Source: an uncultured Collinsella sp. (GTDB taxonomy: Bacteria > Actinomycetota > Coriobacteriia > Coriobacteriales > Coriobacteriaceae). Taken from it: DNA of 45,390 bases. Location: positions 1-45,390 of the forward strand of contig UQIV01000021.1 in the NCBI GenBank assembly GCA_900541205.1. The letters are read 5' to 3'. The position numbers and the translations under genes are program-made. Below the pieces are notes generated by a model. The model made no database searches. It was not told the DNA's origin and worked only from the letters and a program-made list of their open reading frames with translations. Below are positions 17,363 to 26,255 of this stretch, one piece after another. Position 1 is the stretch's first letter. The number at the start of each line of letters is the position of its first letter.

Positions 17363-17905
17363 ATGTTTGGTTTTAAGAAAGAGCTCTACACGCCCGAGTA
17401 TCAGCTTGCCGGCGACGAGTGCGCCGTTATCGAGACGTCGAAGGGTACCATCAAGGTCAAGTTTGACGGTGAGGGCGCTCCCATTCATGTCGCGAACTTC
17501 TGCGAGCTTTCCACGATGGGTTTCTATGATGGCCTTAAGTTCCATCGCTATGTGCCCGGCTTTGTCATTCAGGGCGGCGACCCCAATACCCGCGATATGT
17601 CCGGCGCCGACGTCGCTGCCGGTCTTGAGGGCCCTGACGGCATGCCCGGTACCGGTGGTCCCGGCTACTGCATCAAGGGCGAGTTTGCCACCAATCCGCG
17701 CAACAGCCATGTCGATGGTGCCCTTGCCATGGCGCGCTCCATGGACCCCGATTCCGCGGGTTCGCAGTTCTACTTCTGCCTGGGTGCCCAGCATAACCTC
17801 GATTCCGGTTACACCGTCTTTGGTACCACGGTCGAGGGTCTCGATGTGATTTCACAGCTGCGTGCCGGCGACGAGATCGTCCATGTCGAGATCGTTCACG
17901 AGTAA
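17363..17905 (+). CDS. Cyclophilin-type peptidyl-prolyl cis-trans isomerase
   Basis: A 180-aa cyclophilin without a signal peptide, so a cytoplasmic folding catalyst. Active-site landmarks are present: FHRYVPGFVIQGGD (catalytic Arg, Phe and Gln), GALAMARSMDPDSAGSQFYFCLG, and the final segment LDSGYTVFGTTVEGLDVI. The usual Trp of cyclosporin-binding eukaryotic forms is replaced, as in many bacteria. It starts at ATG after AGGAAGGA and is followed 11 bp later by the TPR gene, so the two are probably co-transcribed. Confidence 0.93.
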   Translation: MFGFKKELYTPEYQLAGDECAVIETSKGTIKVKFDGEGAPIHVANFCELSTMGFYDGLKFHRYVPGFVIQGGDPNTRDMSGADVAAGLEGPDGMPGTGGPGYCIKGEFATNPRNSHVDGALAMARSMDPDSAGSQFYFCLGAQHNLDSGYTVFGTTVEGLDVISQLRAGDEIVHVEIVHE

Positions 17906-17916
17906 AGGGGACTTCC

Positions 17917-19221
17917 TTGAATAGCCAGCTGATCCAACAGGGCCGCGCCGCTTACCGCGCGGGTGATTTTTCCGCTGCAGCCCAGATGCTTGGGGCGGCA
18001 AAAACTCCCGATGAGATTATGGGCGAGGCCGATCACCTTCGTGGCAACGCCTTGATGCACCTGGGCATGTATGCCGAGGCCGCCGAGGCATACGCCGCTG
18101 CCCTCAATGACGGCACCTACGGCAAGCGCGGCGCGCTGCTTACCAACCGCGGCAAGGCACTCGCCGCCGTGGGCGACTACACGACGGCCGCTCAGGCGTT
18201 CTCTGCTGCTACGCAGGATGCTTCCTATGCCACGCCGTTCAAGGCCTATCTGGGCCTGGGTAACGCGCTGTTCCAGTCGGGCGACTATGCCAACGCGGGT
18301 ACTGCCTTCCGTCAGGCTGCCATCGACGGCGCCAATCCGGCTCCTGCCGCCGCACTCGGCGAGCTTGGTCGTTGCTTCATTAAGCTCGGCCGTCCGGCGG
18401 ATGCCGTGGAGACCTACCGCACGGCTATCGACTTTGCCGGCCCCCGCGACGACACGCGTGCGCTCAACGCCGGCATGGGTCAGGCACTTTCTGCCGCCGG
18501 CCGCCCCTCCGACGCACTCGACGCCTTTAACGCCGCTACTGCCGATGGCATCTACCAGCTCACCTCCGAGCAGGCCGATGAGCTTGCCCGCGTGCACGAT
18601 TCGCTTGCCGCGCTGTCTGCCCAGACGGCTATGGCCACGGCACCGGCGCCCGCGATGGACGCCTCTGCCGTCGATCCGCTCGATCCTACGGGCGCGACCG
18701 GTCAGTTTATGCCGGATCCCTCGGACACCGGCTTCTTTACGCTGTCCGAGTCCGAGATGGTCCAGCAGGACCGTCAGGATCGTAAGCAGGCCAAGGTCCG
18801 TCGTCGCCATCGCCACACGGGTCTCAAAGTCTTCATCGTGCTGCTTCTGCTCATTTTGATTGCTGCGGGCGGTCTGGGCTTTGCCTACACGCGCGGCTTT
18901 GGCTTCCCCTCGCAGGAGTCGGTTATCACCGATCTGTTCCAGGCTGCCGGCGACGGTGACACCGCAAAGGCCGAGTCTTGCCTGGCATCGAGCCTGTCCG
19001 AGGACGCCAAGTCTATGATCATCTCCTCGATTCCGCAGGGTGCCACCGTGTCCGTCGAGGGCATGGATCAGTCCATGACCGAGACGACCGCTAAGGTGAA
19101 GGCATCGCTGTCCAAGGGCGGCGAGCAGGAGTACACCGTCAAATTCGTGCGCTCCGACAACCATGTCGGCTGGGCCGTTTCCTCGCTCGATATGGATTTC
19201 TCGGCTGCTGACAACCAGTAG
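17917..19221 (+). CDS. TPR-repeat membrane protein of unknown function
   Basis: The 434-aa protein opens with several tetratricopeptide repeats (about 1-225: AYRAGDFSAAAQ, GMYAEAAEAYAAAL, GDYTTAAQAFSAA, GDYANAGTAFRQAA, GRPADAVETYRTAI). A basic stretch (RRRHRHTGLK), one membrane span (VFIVLLLLILIAAGGLGFAY) and a C-terminal domain of about 100 residues follow. By the positive-inside rule the TPRs are cytoplasmic and the C-terminus external. The start is TTG at 17917, after AAAGGGG. The gene precedes mreB, so a role as an envelope scaffold is possible but unproven. Confidence 0.75.
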   Translation: MNSQLIQQGRAAYRAGDFSAAAQMLGAAKTPDEIMGEADHLRGNALMHLGMYAEAAEAYAAALNDGTYGKRGALLTNRGKALAAVGDYTTAAQAFSAATQDASYATPFKAYLGLGNALFQSGDYANAGTAFRQAAIDGANPAPAAALGELGRCFIKLGRPADAVETYRTAIDFAGPRDDTRALNAGMGQALSAAGRPSDALDAFNAATADGIYQLTSEQADELARVHDSLAALSAQTAMATAPAPAMDASAVDPLDPTGATGQFMPDPSDTGFFTLSESEMVQQDRQDRKQAKVRRRHRHTGLKVFIVLLLLILIAAGGLGFAYTRGFGFPSQESVITDLFQAAGDGDTAKAESCLASSLSEDAKSMIISSIPQGATVSVEGMDQSMTETTAKVKASLSKGGEQEYTVKFVRSDNHVGWAVSSLDMDFSAADNQ

Positions 19222-19243
19222 TGACCTTATGGGATTTAGCTTT

Positions 19244-19276
19244 GCCCGGCGCTTCACCGCAAGTGAGGTGCCGGGC
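19244..19276 (+). terminator. Strong hairpin between the TPR gene and mreB
   Basis: A 14-bp stem with two G-T pairs (19244-19257 with 19263-19276) closes a CGCAA loop. The T-run after it is poor, so termination efficiency is doubtful. A TATGAT just downstream could be the -10 of the mre operon. Confidence 0.5.
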
Positions 19277-19336
19277 TTGCGCTAGTATGATGAGCTAGTA
19301 GTTTTCCAGCAATCATCCAACACATCAGGAGTTGCG

Positions 19337-20380
19337 TTGTTTTCTTTGATGGATATGTTCTTCGGTAGCTATGCGGGCGATCTTGCCATCGACCTCGGCA
19401 CCGCAAATACGCTTGTCTCCGTGCGCGGCAAGGGCATCGTTATTCGCGAGCCCTCTGTTGTCGCCATCGACAAGAACGACGAGCGCATCCTGGCGGTCGG
19501 TATCGAGGCAAAGCGCATGCTCGGCCGTACGCCCGGCAACATCGTGGCCGTTCGTCCCCTGAAGGACGGCGTCATCGCCGACTTCGATGTTACCGAGGCC
19601 ATGCTCCGCTACTTTATCGACAAGGCGTCCGAGAAGCGCTATCCGTGGACCCCGCGTCCGCGCGTTGTCGTCTGCGTTCCCTCCGGCGTCACGTCGGTCG
19701 AGAAGCGTGCTGTCTTTGAGGCCACGATCCAGGCTGGCGCTCGCCAGGCCTACCTGATCGAGGAGCCCATGGCTGCCGCTATCGGCGCCGATCTGCCCGT
19801 CGAGGAACCCACCGGCTCCATGGTCATCGACATCGGCGGCGGTACCACCGAGGTCGCTGTTATCGCCATGGGCGGTATCGTCGTCTCGCAGTCCATCCGT
19901 ATTGCCGGTGACGAGTTCGATCAGGCTATCCTCACGCACGTTCGTGATGCCTACAACCTGGCCATCGGCGAGCGTACGGCAGAGGACATCAAGATCAAGG
20001 TCGGCTCCGCCGTGCCGCTCAAGGACGAGCTCGACGTCGAGGTCAACGGCCGCGACGTGATTACCGGTCTGCCCAAGACCGTGCGCATCGAGAGCGAGGA
20101 GATTCGTCGCGCGCTCAACAAGCCGCTCGACGAGATGGCCAAGGCCGTCAAGGACGCACTCGACGCTACGCCTCCCGATCTCGCCTCGGACCTTATGTAC
20201 TACGGCATTTTGCTGACCGGTGGCGGCGCGCTGCTGCGCGGTCTCGACGTGCGCCTGCGCGATGAGACCGGCGTTTCGGTCAACGTCAGCCCCACGGCGC
20301 TCGATAACGTTGTTAACGGCTGTGCCCGCGTGCTCGAGGCCAATGCGTTTGATGGCGGCTTCGTCCAGACCAATGCTTAA
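19337..20380 (+). CDS. mreB: Rod-shape-determining actin homologue MreB
   Basis: Bacterial actin that organises lateral wall synthesis. The 347-aa length is normal. The phosphate-1 loop is DLGTANTLV, phosphate-2 is DIGGGTTEVAVI, and the adenosine motif is LTGGGALLRGLD. The start is TTG at 19337, with GGAG five bases upstream; an ATG four codons later is an alternative. It heads the elongasome cluster mreB-mreC-mreD-PBP2-RodA. Coriobacteria are mostly short rods, so a complete set fits. Confidence 0.97.
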   Translation: MFSLMDMFFGSYAGDLAIDLGTANTLVSVRGKGIVIREPSVVAIDKNDERILAVGIEAKRMLGRTPGNIVAVRPLKDGVIADFDVTEAMLRYFIDKASEKRYPWTPRPRVVVCVPSGVTSVEKRAVFEATIQAGARQAYLIEEPMAAAIGADLPVEEPTGSMVIDIGGGTTEVAVIAMGGIVVSQSIRIAGDEFDQAILTHVRDAYNLAIGERTAEDIKIKVGSAVPLKDELDVEVNGRDVITGLPKTVRIESEEIRRALNKPLDEMAKAVKDALDATPPDLASDLMYYGILLTGGGALLRGLDVRLRDETGVSVNVSPTALDNVVNGCARVLEANAFDGGFVQTNA

Positions 20381-20401
20381 TTTCCAAAAGGTGGATTCCA
20401 T

Positions 20402-21400
20402 TTGGCACGATCTTCGGGTTTCTCCACAAATCTGAATACCAAGCGACAATCAACGGGTATGCGCCCGTTGATTGTTTTCAGCCTGATTTCGGTGTTGCTG
20501 CTCACGTTTTACATCCGCGAGGGCGAGGCAGGACCGATTCATGCCGTGCGTTCGGGCGTAACGACGATTACCTCGCCGGTGCGCTTTGTGGGCTCGGCTG
20601 TGGCGGCTCCTTTCAATGCCATCGGCAACGTGTTCTCTAACCTTACGGCGTCGCAGGACACGCTCGACGAGCTCAAGAAGCAAAACGAGGAACTGACCTC
20701 TAAGGTTGCCGAGCTCTCCGAGGCTCAAAAGACCGCCGAGCGTCTGGAGGGGCTGGTCGGCCTGCAGTCTACCTATAACCTCAAATCGACCGCTGCTCGT
20801 ATTGTCGGTGCCTCCGGCGATGCCTGGACCTCGACCGTCACGATCGACAAGGGCTCTGCCGACGGCCTTACCATCAACATGCCCGTGACGAGCTCTGCCG
20901 GTGTTATCGGCCAGATTATCGAGGTATCGGCCAAGACCTCTACCGTGCGCCTGATTGGCGACGAGAACTCGGGTGTGTCCGCCATGGTACAGGACACGCG
21001 CGCCCAGGGCATGTTGCAGGGTCAGGCTGACGGCACGCTGCGTCTTGAGTACGTGAGCGTCGACTCCGATGTTAAGGTTGGAGACATCATCGTGACCTCG
21101 GGCATCGGTGGCGTGTTCCCCAAGGGTTTACCGCTCGGCACCGTCTCGTCGGTTGAGAAATCGGCAAACGACGTGTACTACACCATTGTGGTGCGCGCCC
21201 AGACAACGGCCGAGAACAACGAGGAAGTGCTGGTCATTACCTCGCTGACCGACGAACAGTCGGCCTCGGATGAGGACGTGAGCACGGCAAATAGCACGCC
21301 GCAGGGAACGTCGCGCGATGCTGCGACCAAGACGAAGGACGAGAGTTCGGATGACAGTTCCGACACGTCCGAGACAACCGATTCCGGCTCGAGCGAATAG
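20402..21400 (+). CDS. mreC: Rod-shape-determining protein MreC
   Basis: A 332-aa bitopic protein that links MreB to PBP2 outside the membrane. After a basic N-terminus comes one span (PLIVFSLISVLLLTFYI), a coiled coil (DTLDELKKQNEELTSKVAELSEAQKTAERLEGL), and the beta-barrel domains with ASGDAWTSTVTIDKGSADGL and VTSGIGGVFPKGLPLGTV. The last 50 or so residues are low-complexity Ser/Thr/Asp/Glu. The start is TTG at 20402 after AAGGTGG. Confidence 0.95.
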   Translation: MARSSGFSTNLNTKRQSTGMRPLIVFSLISVLLLTFYIREGEAGPIHAVRSGVTTITSPVRFVGSAVAAPFNAIGNVFSNLTASQDTLDELKKQNEELTSKVAELSEAQKTAERLEGLVGLQSTYNLKSTAARIVGASGDAWTSTVTIDKGSADGLTINMPVTSSAGVIGQIIEVSAKTSTVRLIGDENSGVSAMVQDTRAQGMLQGQADGTLRLEYVSVDSDVKVGDIIVTSGIGGVFPKGLPLGTVSSVEKSANDVYYTIVVRAQTTAENNEEVLVITSLTDEQSASDEDVSTANSTPQGTSRDAATKTKDESSDDSSDTSETTDSGSSE

Positions 21401-21411
21401 GGGGCATGTCC

Positions 21412-21978
21412 ATGGATCTACACGAGCAGGGGATGAGCTCCCGCACGTTTGTAATCGCCGCCATCGTGTGCGTGCTGCTGCAGGCAGGCCTGGCACCGCA
21501 GATCTCCATTGCGGGCGGTCGCGTCAACTTCATGATTATCCTGGTGTGCCTAAGCGTGTTCTCGGGCGACCCGACCCGTGCCGTCGTGTGCGGTTTTTGC
21601 AGTGGCTTGTTCTATGACCTGTCCGCTGCCGTGCCGGTGGGCGTTATGTCGCTCCTGCTGACCGTGGGTTCTTTTGTCCTGGTGCACAGCGCCGTCGGTC
21701 AGACGGGCGGTACCCCGAGTGCGCGCGGCGTCACTGTGGGCGCCTTCGCGCTCGTCATTAATGTTATCTACAGCATCATCTTGCTGTTTATGGGTTTGGA
21801 GACGAGCTTTGTCGTGGCGATCTTCGGCCATGCGCTGCCGTCCTCGATCCTGACGGGTCTGGTTGCCATTCCGTTTTTGATGTCCGGCGTCGTGCCGCAG
21901 TCCGGCTATGGATTCTCCGCACGTGGCGGACGCCAGACGGGTATGCGCTTTAAGCCCAAGACCCGCAAGCTCAAATAG
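21412..21978 (+). CDS. mreD: Rod-shape-determining protein MreD
   Basis: A small integral membrane protein of the elongasome, 188 aa, with about five spans (FVIAAIVCVLLQAGLAP, FMIILVCLSVFSG, and VMSLLLTVGSFVLVHSAVG are clear). ATG 21412 is preferred, with GGGG seven bases upstream; ATG 21406 would lie almost on the Shine-Dalgarno. Identification rests on position between mreC and PBP2 and on the hydrophobic profile, since MreD is poorly conserved. Confidence 0.88.
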   Translation: MDLHEQGMSSRTFVIAAIVCVLLQAGLAPQISIAGGRVNFMIILVCLSVFSGDPTRAVVCGFCSGLFYDLSAAVPVGVMSLLLTVGSFVLVHSAVGQTGGTPSARGVTVGAFALVINVIYSIILLFMGLETSFVVAIFGHALPSSILTGLVAIPFLMSGVVPQSGYGFSARGGRQTGMRFKPKTRKLK

Positions 21979-21991
21979 GGGAGGCCCGTAG

Positions 21992-24061
21992 ATGTCTTCC
22001 CAGTTGACGGTTATTATCGCCGGTATCGTGCTGGTTGTGGCCATCGTGGTCGCGCTGGTCATCATGCGTCGCGGCGATTCCCGTTTTACCTACGATACGC
22101 AGCACGGAACGGCCCCGCGCGCCACCGAGGGTGAGGGCAATACCGCGGCGACCGCCTTTAAGGGCCGCTTTTCCATCCTCACCACGGGTGTGGGCGCGAT
22201 GTTTGCGGCGCTCGCCGTCAAGCTGTGGGGCATGCAGATGGTCTCGTCGGACTATTACGAGAAGCAGGCCAATAGTAATCAGACTCGCACCGTTACCACA
22301 CCCGCTGTGCGCGGCCGCATCCTCGACCGCAATGGCGTGGCGCTTGTCCAGAACCGTCCTTCACTTGCCGTCGTCGCCTACCGCGACCTTGCCGAGGATG
22401 AGGTTCTGGTTCGCCATCTTGCCAACGTGCTTGGAATGCCTTACGTGGCGGTCCTTCGCAATATTCAGGACAATACAGAGGGCGCCCAGAGCCTGCATAC
22501 CATCGCGACGGACGTCCGTCGCTCCACGGTTGCCTATATTCAGGAACATGCCGGCGAGTTCCCGGGCGTCAAGATTGCCGAGCGTACTGAGCGCCAGTAT
22601 CCATATGGCGAGACGGCATGCCATATCTTGGGCTATACCGGCACCATTACCTCCGAGCAGCTCGAGGCCCAGAATAAGAAAACCTCTGGCGATGATGATG
22701 CTTCTGCTGGAAAGATTACGTACCAGTCGGGCGATATCGTGGGCCAGGCGGGCGTTGAGAGCTACTACGAAAACCTGCTGCAGGGTATTCGTGGCGAGCA
22801 GACCGTCAAGGTCGATGCCTCGGGCAATGTGACCGGTCAGGCCGGCGCCGTGCCCGCGAAGGCCGGCTCCGACATTAAGCTCACGCTCGACCTTAAGATC
22901 CAACAGGCCTGTGAGACGGCGCTGGCGAGCGCTATCGAGCTTGCCAAGACCACTGGCTACAGCAATGCCGGCAACGGCGCTGTGGTGTGCCTCGATCCCA
23001 ACAATGGCGAGATTCTGGGCATGGCGAGCCAGCCCAAGTTCGATCCGTCTGTCTTTATCGGCGGCGTCTCAAATGACGTGTGGACCGAGCTCAATGATGA
23101 CAAGGGTTCGCACCCGCTGCTCAACCGCGCCATCAGCGGACAGTACATGTCGGCTTCGACCATCAAGCCGCTCTCGGCACTGGCCGGTCTTGAGTTTGGA
23201 ACCTACACGTCGGGGCAGACGACCAACTGCACGGGCTATTGGACGGGTCTGGGCAAGTCGTGGGGCAAGTACTGCTGGCTGCATTCCGGCCACGGCACCA
23301 TGACGTTGCAGTCGGGTATCGCCAACTCGTGCGACCCCGTCTTCTACGACATGGGCAAGGCGTTCTTTTATGACGAGCAACATCCCGAGGGCCTGCAGGA
23401 GGTCTTTCGTCGCTGGGGCCTAGGCAAGACCTGCGGTATCGATCTGCCGAGTGAGGGCGCGGGCCGTATTCCCGATGCCGAGTGGAAAGAGTCGTACTTC
23501 ACCGACGCCTCTGCCGAGGACCGCAAGTGGAATGCCGGTGATATGACTAACATTGCTATCGGCCAGGGCGACATCCTGGTGACGCCCCTGCAGATGGCGT
23601 GCGCCTATATGGGTCTTGCCAACGGCGGCAAACAGTACGTGCCTCACGTGTTTTTGTCCGCCGTGTCGCGCGATGGCGACGGCGATGCCTATAAGTACAA
23701 CGGCAAGGGCAAGAAGAAGCGCCTGGAGGCCAAGATCAACAGCGATTCGGATTTGGCTCTTGTTCGCAACGGCATGCACGACGTGATTTACACGGCATCG
23801 ACGTCCCTGGCGGCGCACTTTGGCACCCTGACGCCGCAGGTATACGGCAAGTCGGGCACGGGCGAGAAGAGCGGCGAGGACGAATACGCTTGGTTCTGCG
23901 CCTATGCACCGGCCGATGACCCCAAGTATGTCATCGCTACTGTCCTGGAGCAGGGCGGCGGCGGCTCAGATACCGCGATGCATGTCGTGCGCGACGTGCT
24001 CGGCGTGATTTATGACGAGCCCGATACCTCTTCGGCCTCGGGCGATTCTTCGGTTCGATAG
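21992..24061 (+). CDS. mrdA: Penicillin-binding protein 2 (elongasome transpeptidase)
   Basis: A class B PBP that cross-links new side-wall peptidoglycan with RodA. It is 689 aa, longer than the usual 600-650. The transpeptidase motifs are S389-T-I-K392, S446-C-D448 and K620-S-G-T. The pedestal domain begins near RTVTTPAVRGRILDRNGVALVQNRPS. Unusually, it has two hydrophobic N-terminal segments (about 5-25 and 61-80) separated by a charged linker, where class B PBPs normally have one. An insertion rich in Lys and Asp (EAQNKKTSGDDD) lies in the pedestal. It is tightly packed with mreD and rodA. Confidence 0.94.
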   Translation: MSSQLTVIIAGIVLVVAIVVALVIMRRGDSRFTYDTQHGTAPRATEGEGNTAATAFKGRFSILTTGVGAMFAALAVKLWGMQMVSSDYYEKQANSNQTRTVTTPAVRGRILDRNGVALVQNRPSLAVVAYRDLAEDEVLVRHLANVLGMPYVAVLRNIQDNTEGAQSLHTIATDVRRSTVAYIQEHAGEFPGVKIAERTERQYPYGETACHILGYTGTITSEQLEAQNKKTSGDDDASAGKITYQSGDIVGQAGVESYYENLLQGIRGEQTVKVDASGNVTGQAGAVPAKAGSDIKLTLDLKIQQACETALASAIELAKTTGYSNAGNGAVVCLDPNNGEILGMASQPKFDPSVFIGGVSNDVWTELNDDKGSHPLLNRAISGQYMSASTIKPLSALAGLEFGTYTSGQTTNCTGYWTGLGKSWGKYCWLHSGHGTMTLQSGIANSCDPVFYDMGKAFFYDEQHPEGLQEVFRRWGLGKTCGIDLPSEGAGRIPDAEWKESYFTDASAEDRKWNAGDMTNIAIGQGDILVTPLQMACAYMGLANGGKQYVPHVFLSAVSRDGDGDAYKYNGKGKKKRLEAKINSDSDLALVRNGMHDVIYTASTSLAAHFGTLTPQVYGKSGTGEKSGEDEYAWFCAYAPADDPKYVIATVLEQGGGGSDTAMHVVRDVLGVIYDEPDTSSASGDSSVR

Positions 24062-24070
24062 GAGGTTGCG

Positions 24071-25297
24071 ATGGATTTTTCTCCGGCGGATCTGTTCCGT
24101 TCAACCAAGACTGGCTCTCGCAGCAGCCTGGACCGCGTCAACAAGCAACTTTCGGCCTCGCGCGGCACGTTTCGCCAAAAGGTGCATATCGGTGTGCTCG
24201 TGGCCACTGTGGCGCTCGTCGCTTACGGTGCCATCATCATCTGGTCGGCTTCTCAGTTTAAGGCCGATGCCTCGTTCTCACGCCATCTGCTGGGAATCGG
24301 CATCGGGGCGGTGCTGGCGGTGTTGGTCTGGCGTACCGACTTGCGCGGTATTTCCAATTTCTCGACGGCGTTGCTCGTCATCGACCTGATCGTGATCTTC
24401 TCGCCCAAGATTCCGGGCCTGTCCTATACGGGCGGTCTGGGCATGACGGGCTGGATCAAGATTCCCGGTATCGGCTTGACATTCCAGCCGGTTGAGCTTG
24501 CCAAGCTCATCACCATCTTCTTTATTGCTACGCTTGGCTCGCAGTATAACGGCCGCATCGATACCGTTCGCGACTACGTCAAGCTCTGCGGCATGCTGTC
24601 CATTCCGTTTTTGGCCGTCGTTGCCATGGGCGACCTGGGCTCGGGCCTAGTCGTGCTGGTTTCGGGCGCCATCGTCATTTGTATGAGCGGTGCACGCCGC
24701 GAATGGGTGCTGTCGACCCTGGCCCTGCTCGTGGGCCTGGTGGCTCTCGTCCTGGCGCTCGATTCGGTCTTTGATTCGTTGCTCGGCCACGATGTGCTCA
24801 TCAAGCAGTATCAGATGAACCGTCTGACGGTCTTTATCGACCCCGATAATGCCGATTCGGACGATGCCTACAACCTGCAGCAGTCGCTTATCGCCGTTGG
24901 CTCGGGCGGCTTCTTTGGTAAGGGCTTGGGCCATGCGACGCAGTCGGCCGGCGGCTTTCTGCCTGAGTTCCACACCGACTTCGTCTTCGCCTTCCTGTCC
25001 GAGACCTTTGGCTTTTGCGGTTCCTTTTTGCTCCTGTGCCTCTACGTGCTGCTGATCTTTTCGACGATTCGCGTGGCCTTTAAGTGTGAGTCACTGTTTT
25101 TGCGTCTTTCGTGTGTGGGCATCGTTGGCATGTGGGCGTTCCAGACCTTCGAAAATATCGGCATGTGCATCGGCATGATGCCGATTACCGGTATTCCGCT
25201 CCCATTTATTAGCTTCGGTTCGTCTTCGATGATGATTCAGCTGCTGACGGTGGGTATCGTACAATCCATATGGCGGCATCGTTCGGGCGCCGCGTAA
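24071..25297 (+). CDS. rodA: SEDS-family peptidoglycan glycosyltransferase RodA
   Basis: A polytopic membrane enzyme, 408 aa, that polymerises lipid II during elongation. The SEDS hallmarks are visible: WIKIPGIGLTFQPVELAKL, GDLGSGLVVLVSG, QQSLIAVGSGGFFGKGLG, LPEFHTDFVFAFLSETFGFCGS and GIPLPFISFGSSS. It starts with ATG after AGGAGG, 9 bp downstream of the PBP2 stop. Its pairing with PBP2 in the mre cluster supports RodA over FtsW. The N-terminal 40 residues are a hydrophilic cytoplasmic extension. Confidence 0.94.
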   Translation: MDFSPADLFRSTKTGSRSSLDRVNKQLSASRGTFRQKVHIGVLVATVALVAYGAIIIWSASQFKADASFSRHLLGIGIGAVLAVLVWRTDLRGISNFSTALLVIDLIVIFSPKIPGLSYTGGLGMTGWIKIPGIGLTFQPVELAKLITIFFIATLGSQYNGRIDTVRDYVKLCGMLSIPFLAVVAMGDLGSGLVVLVSGAIVICMSGARREWVLSTLALLVGLVALVLALDSVFDSLLGHDVLIKQYQMNRLTVFIDPDNADSDDAYNLQQSLIAVGSGGFFGKGLGHATQSAGGFLPEFHTDFVFAFLSETFGFCGSFLLLCLYVLLIFSTIRVAFKCESLFLRLSCVGIVGMWAFQTFENIGMCIGMMPITGIPLPFISFGSSSMMIQLLTVGIVQSIWRHRSGAA

Positions 25298-25315
25298 CCG
25301 CTGGAGGGGTTTGCC

Positions 25316-26245
25316 ATGAAAATTCCCGTAGATAAGCTGACCCGCGTTTTTAAGATGGGTGCGTCCGTTAAGAAGGAATCCGATACGCCGGTGCGCGTCT
25401 CGGTCTATCTGGATTCGTCCGCCTCGCGCTTTCTGGCCGAGACGGTGCGTGATGCCTTTGTGCCGCAGACGACCTCGGGCATTGTGCGCGTCGAGCGTCT
25501 GGGGGAGGAGCGAATTGCTCCAAAGACCGATACCGATGTGGTGTTGGTGCTCTCGTGTGGTTCCGACCGCTTGGAGAGTGCCGTGCAGGAGCTCGTGATC
25601 GCCGGCGCGCCCGTGTGCGTGCTCGCCGAGTCTGCTGTGGAGGTGCCGTTTATCGAGGAGTCCACGCCCATGCTCGGCGTGGTAGCGGCAACCGATAAGA
25701 CGTATCTGCTCGAGACGCTTGCCCGCTGGATTCTCGATCGCACCGACAAGGAAACGGCTTTTGCGGCGAACTTTGCCTTCATGCGCATCGCAGCGGCCAA
25801 TCGTATCATCACCTCGTGCGCACTCACCAATATGGCGACCGGTGCGCTGGTGTTTTTGCCGGGCGCTGATTATCCCGTTATGGCGCTGGCGCAGGTGGGC
25901 ATGCTCTTTGAGCTCGCTGCCGTCTTTGGACGCGGCATTAAGCCTGAGCGCGGCTACGAGGTCGCGGGCGTGCTTGCCGGCGGTCTTGTGATCCGCGCGG
26001 TCACCCGCGCGCTCGTCAAGCAGACGCCGCATATTGGGTTTGCCGTCAAGGCGCTCACTGCTGCCGCGGGCACCTACGGCATGGGCCGTGCGCTCGTTTC
26101 GCTCTACGAGCACGATGTCGACTACAGCCGTGCCAACGAGGTGGTCACTGCCACGTTCTCCCGCGTTCGCGATCTGGTGACCACGGTCGCGGGCGCTACC
26201 CGTCCCATGGCGTCCTATCAGGACGCATCAGATCTCGCTGCTTAG
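25316..26245 (+). CDS. DUF697-like membrane-associated protein, function unknown
   Basis: A 309-aa protein starting with ATG after GGAGGGG. Residues 25-120 look like a small alpha/beta fold (VRVSVYLDSSASRF...TDVVLVLSCGSD...APVCVLAE). The rest resembles the hydrophobic DUF697 region found in YcjF-type and GTPase-linked proteins (ALTNMATGALVFLPGADYPVMALAQVGMLFELAAVFGR...AGVLAGGLVIRAVTRAL). No GTPase P-loop is present. It sits between rodA and the radical SAM pair, a position that suggests an envelope role, though nothing in the sequence proves it. The DUF697 link is by eye. Confidence 0.6.
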   Translation: MKIPVDKLTRVFKMGASVKKESDTPVRVSVYLDSSASRFLAETVRDAFVPQTTSGIVRVERLGEERIAPKTDTDVVLVLSCGSDRLESAVQELVIAGAPVCVLAESAVEVPFIEESTPMLGVVAATDKTYLLETLARWILDRTDKETAFAANFAFMRIAAANRIITSCALTNMATGALVFLPGADYPVMALAQVGMLFELAAVFGRGIKPERGYEVAGVLAGGLVIRAVTRALVKQTPHIGFAVKALTAAAGTYGMGRALVSLYEHDVDYSRANEVVTATFSRVRDLVTTVAGATRPMASYQDASDLAA

Positions 26246-26255
26246 GGGTTTTCCG

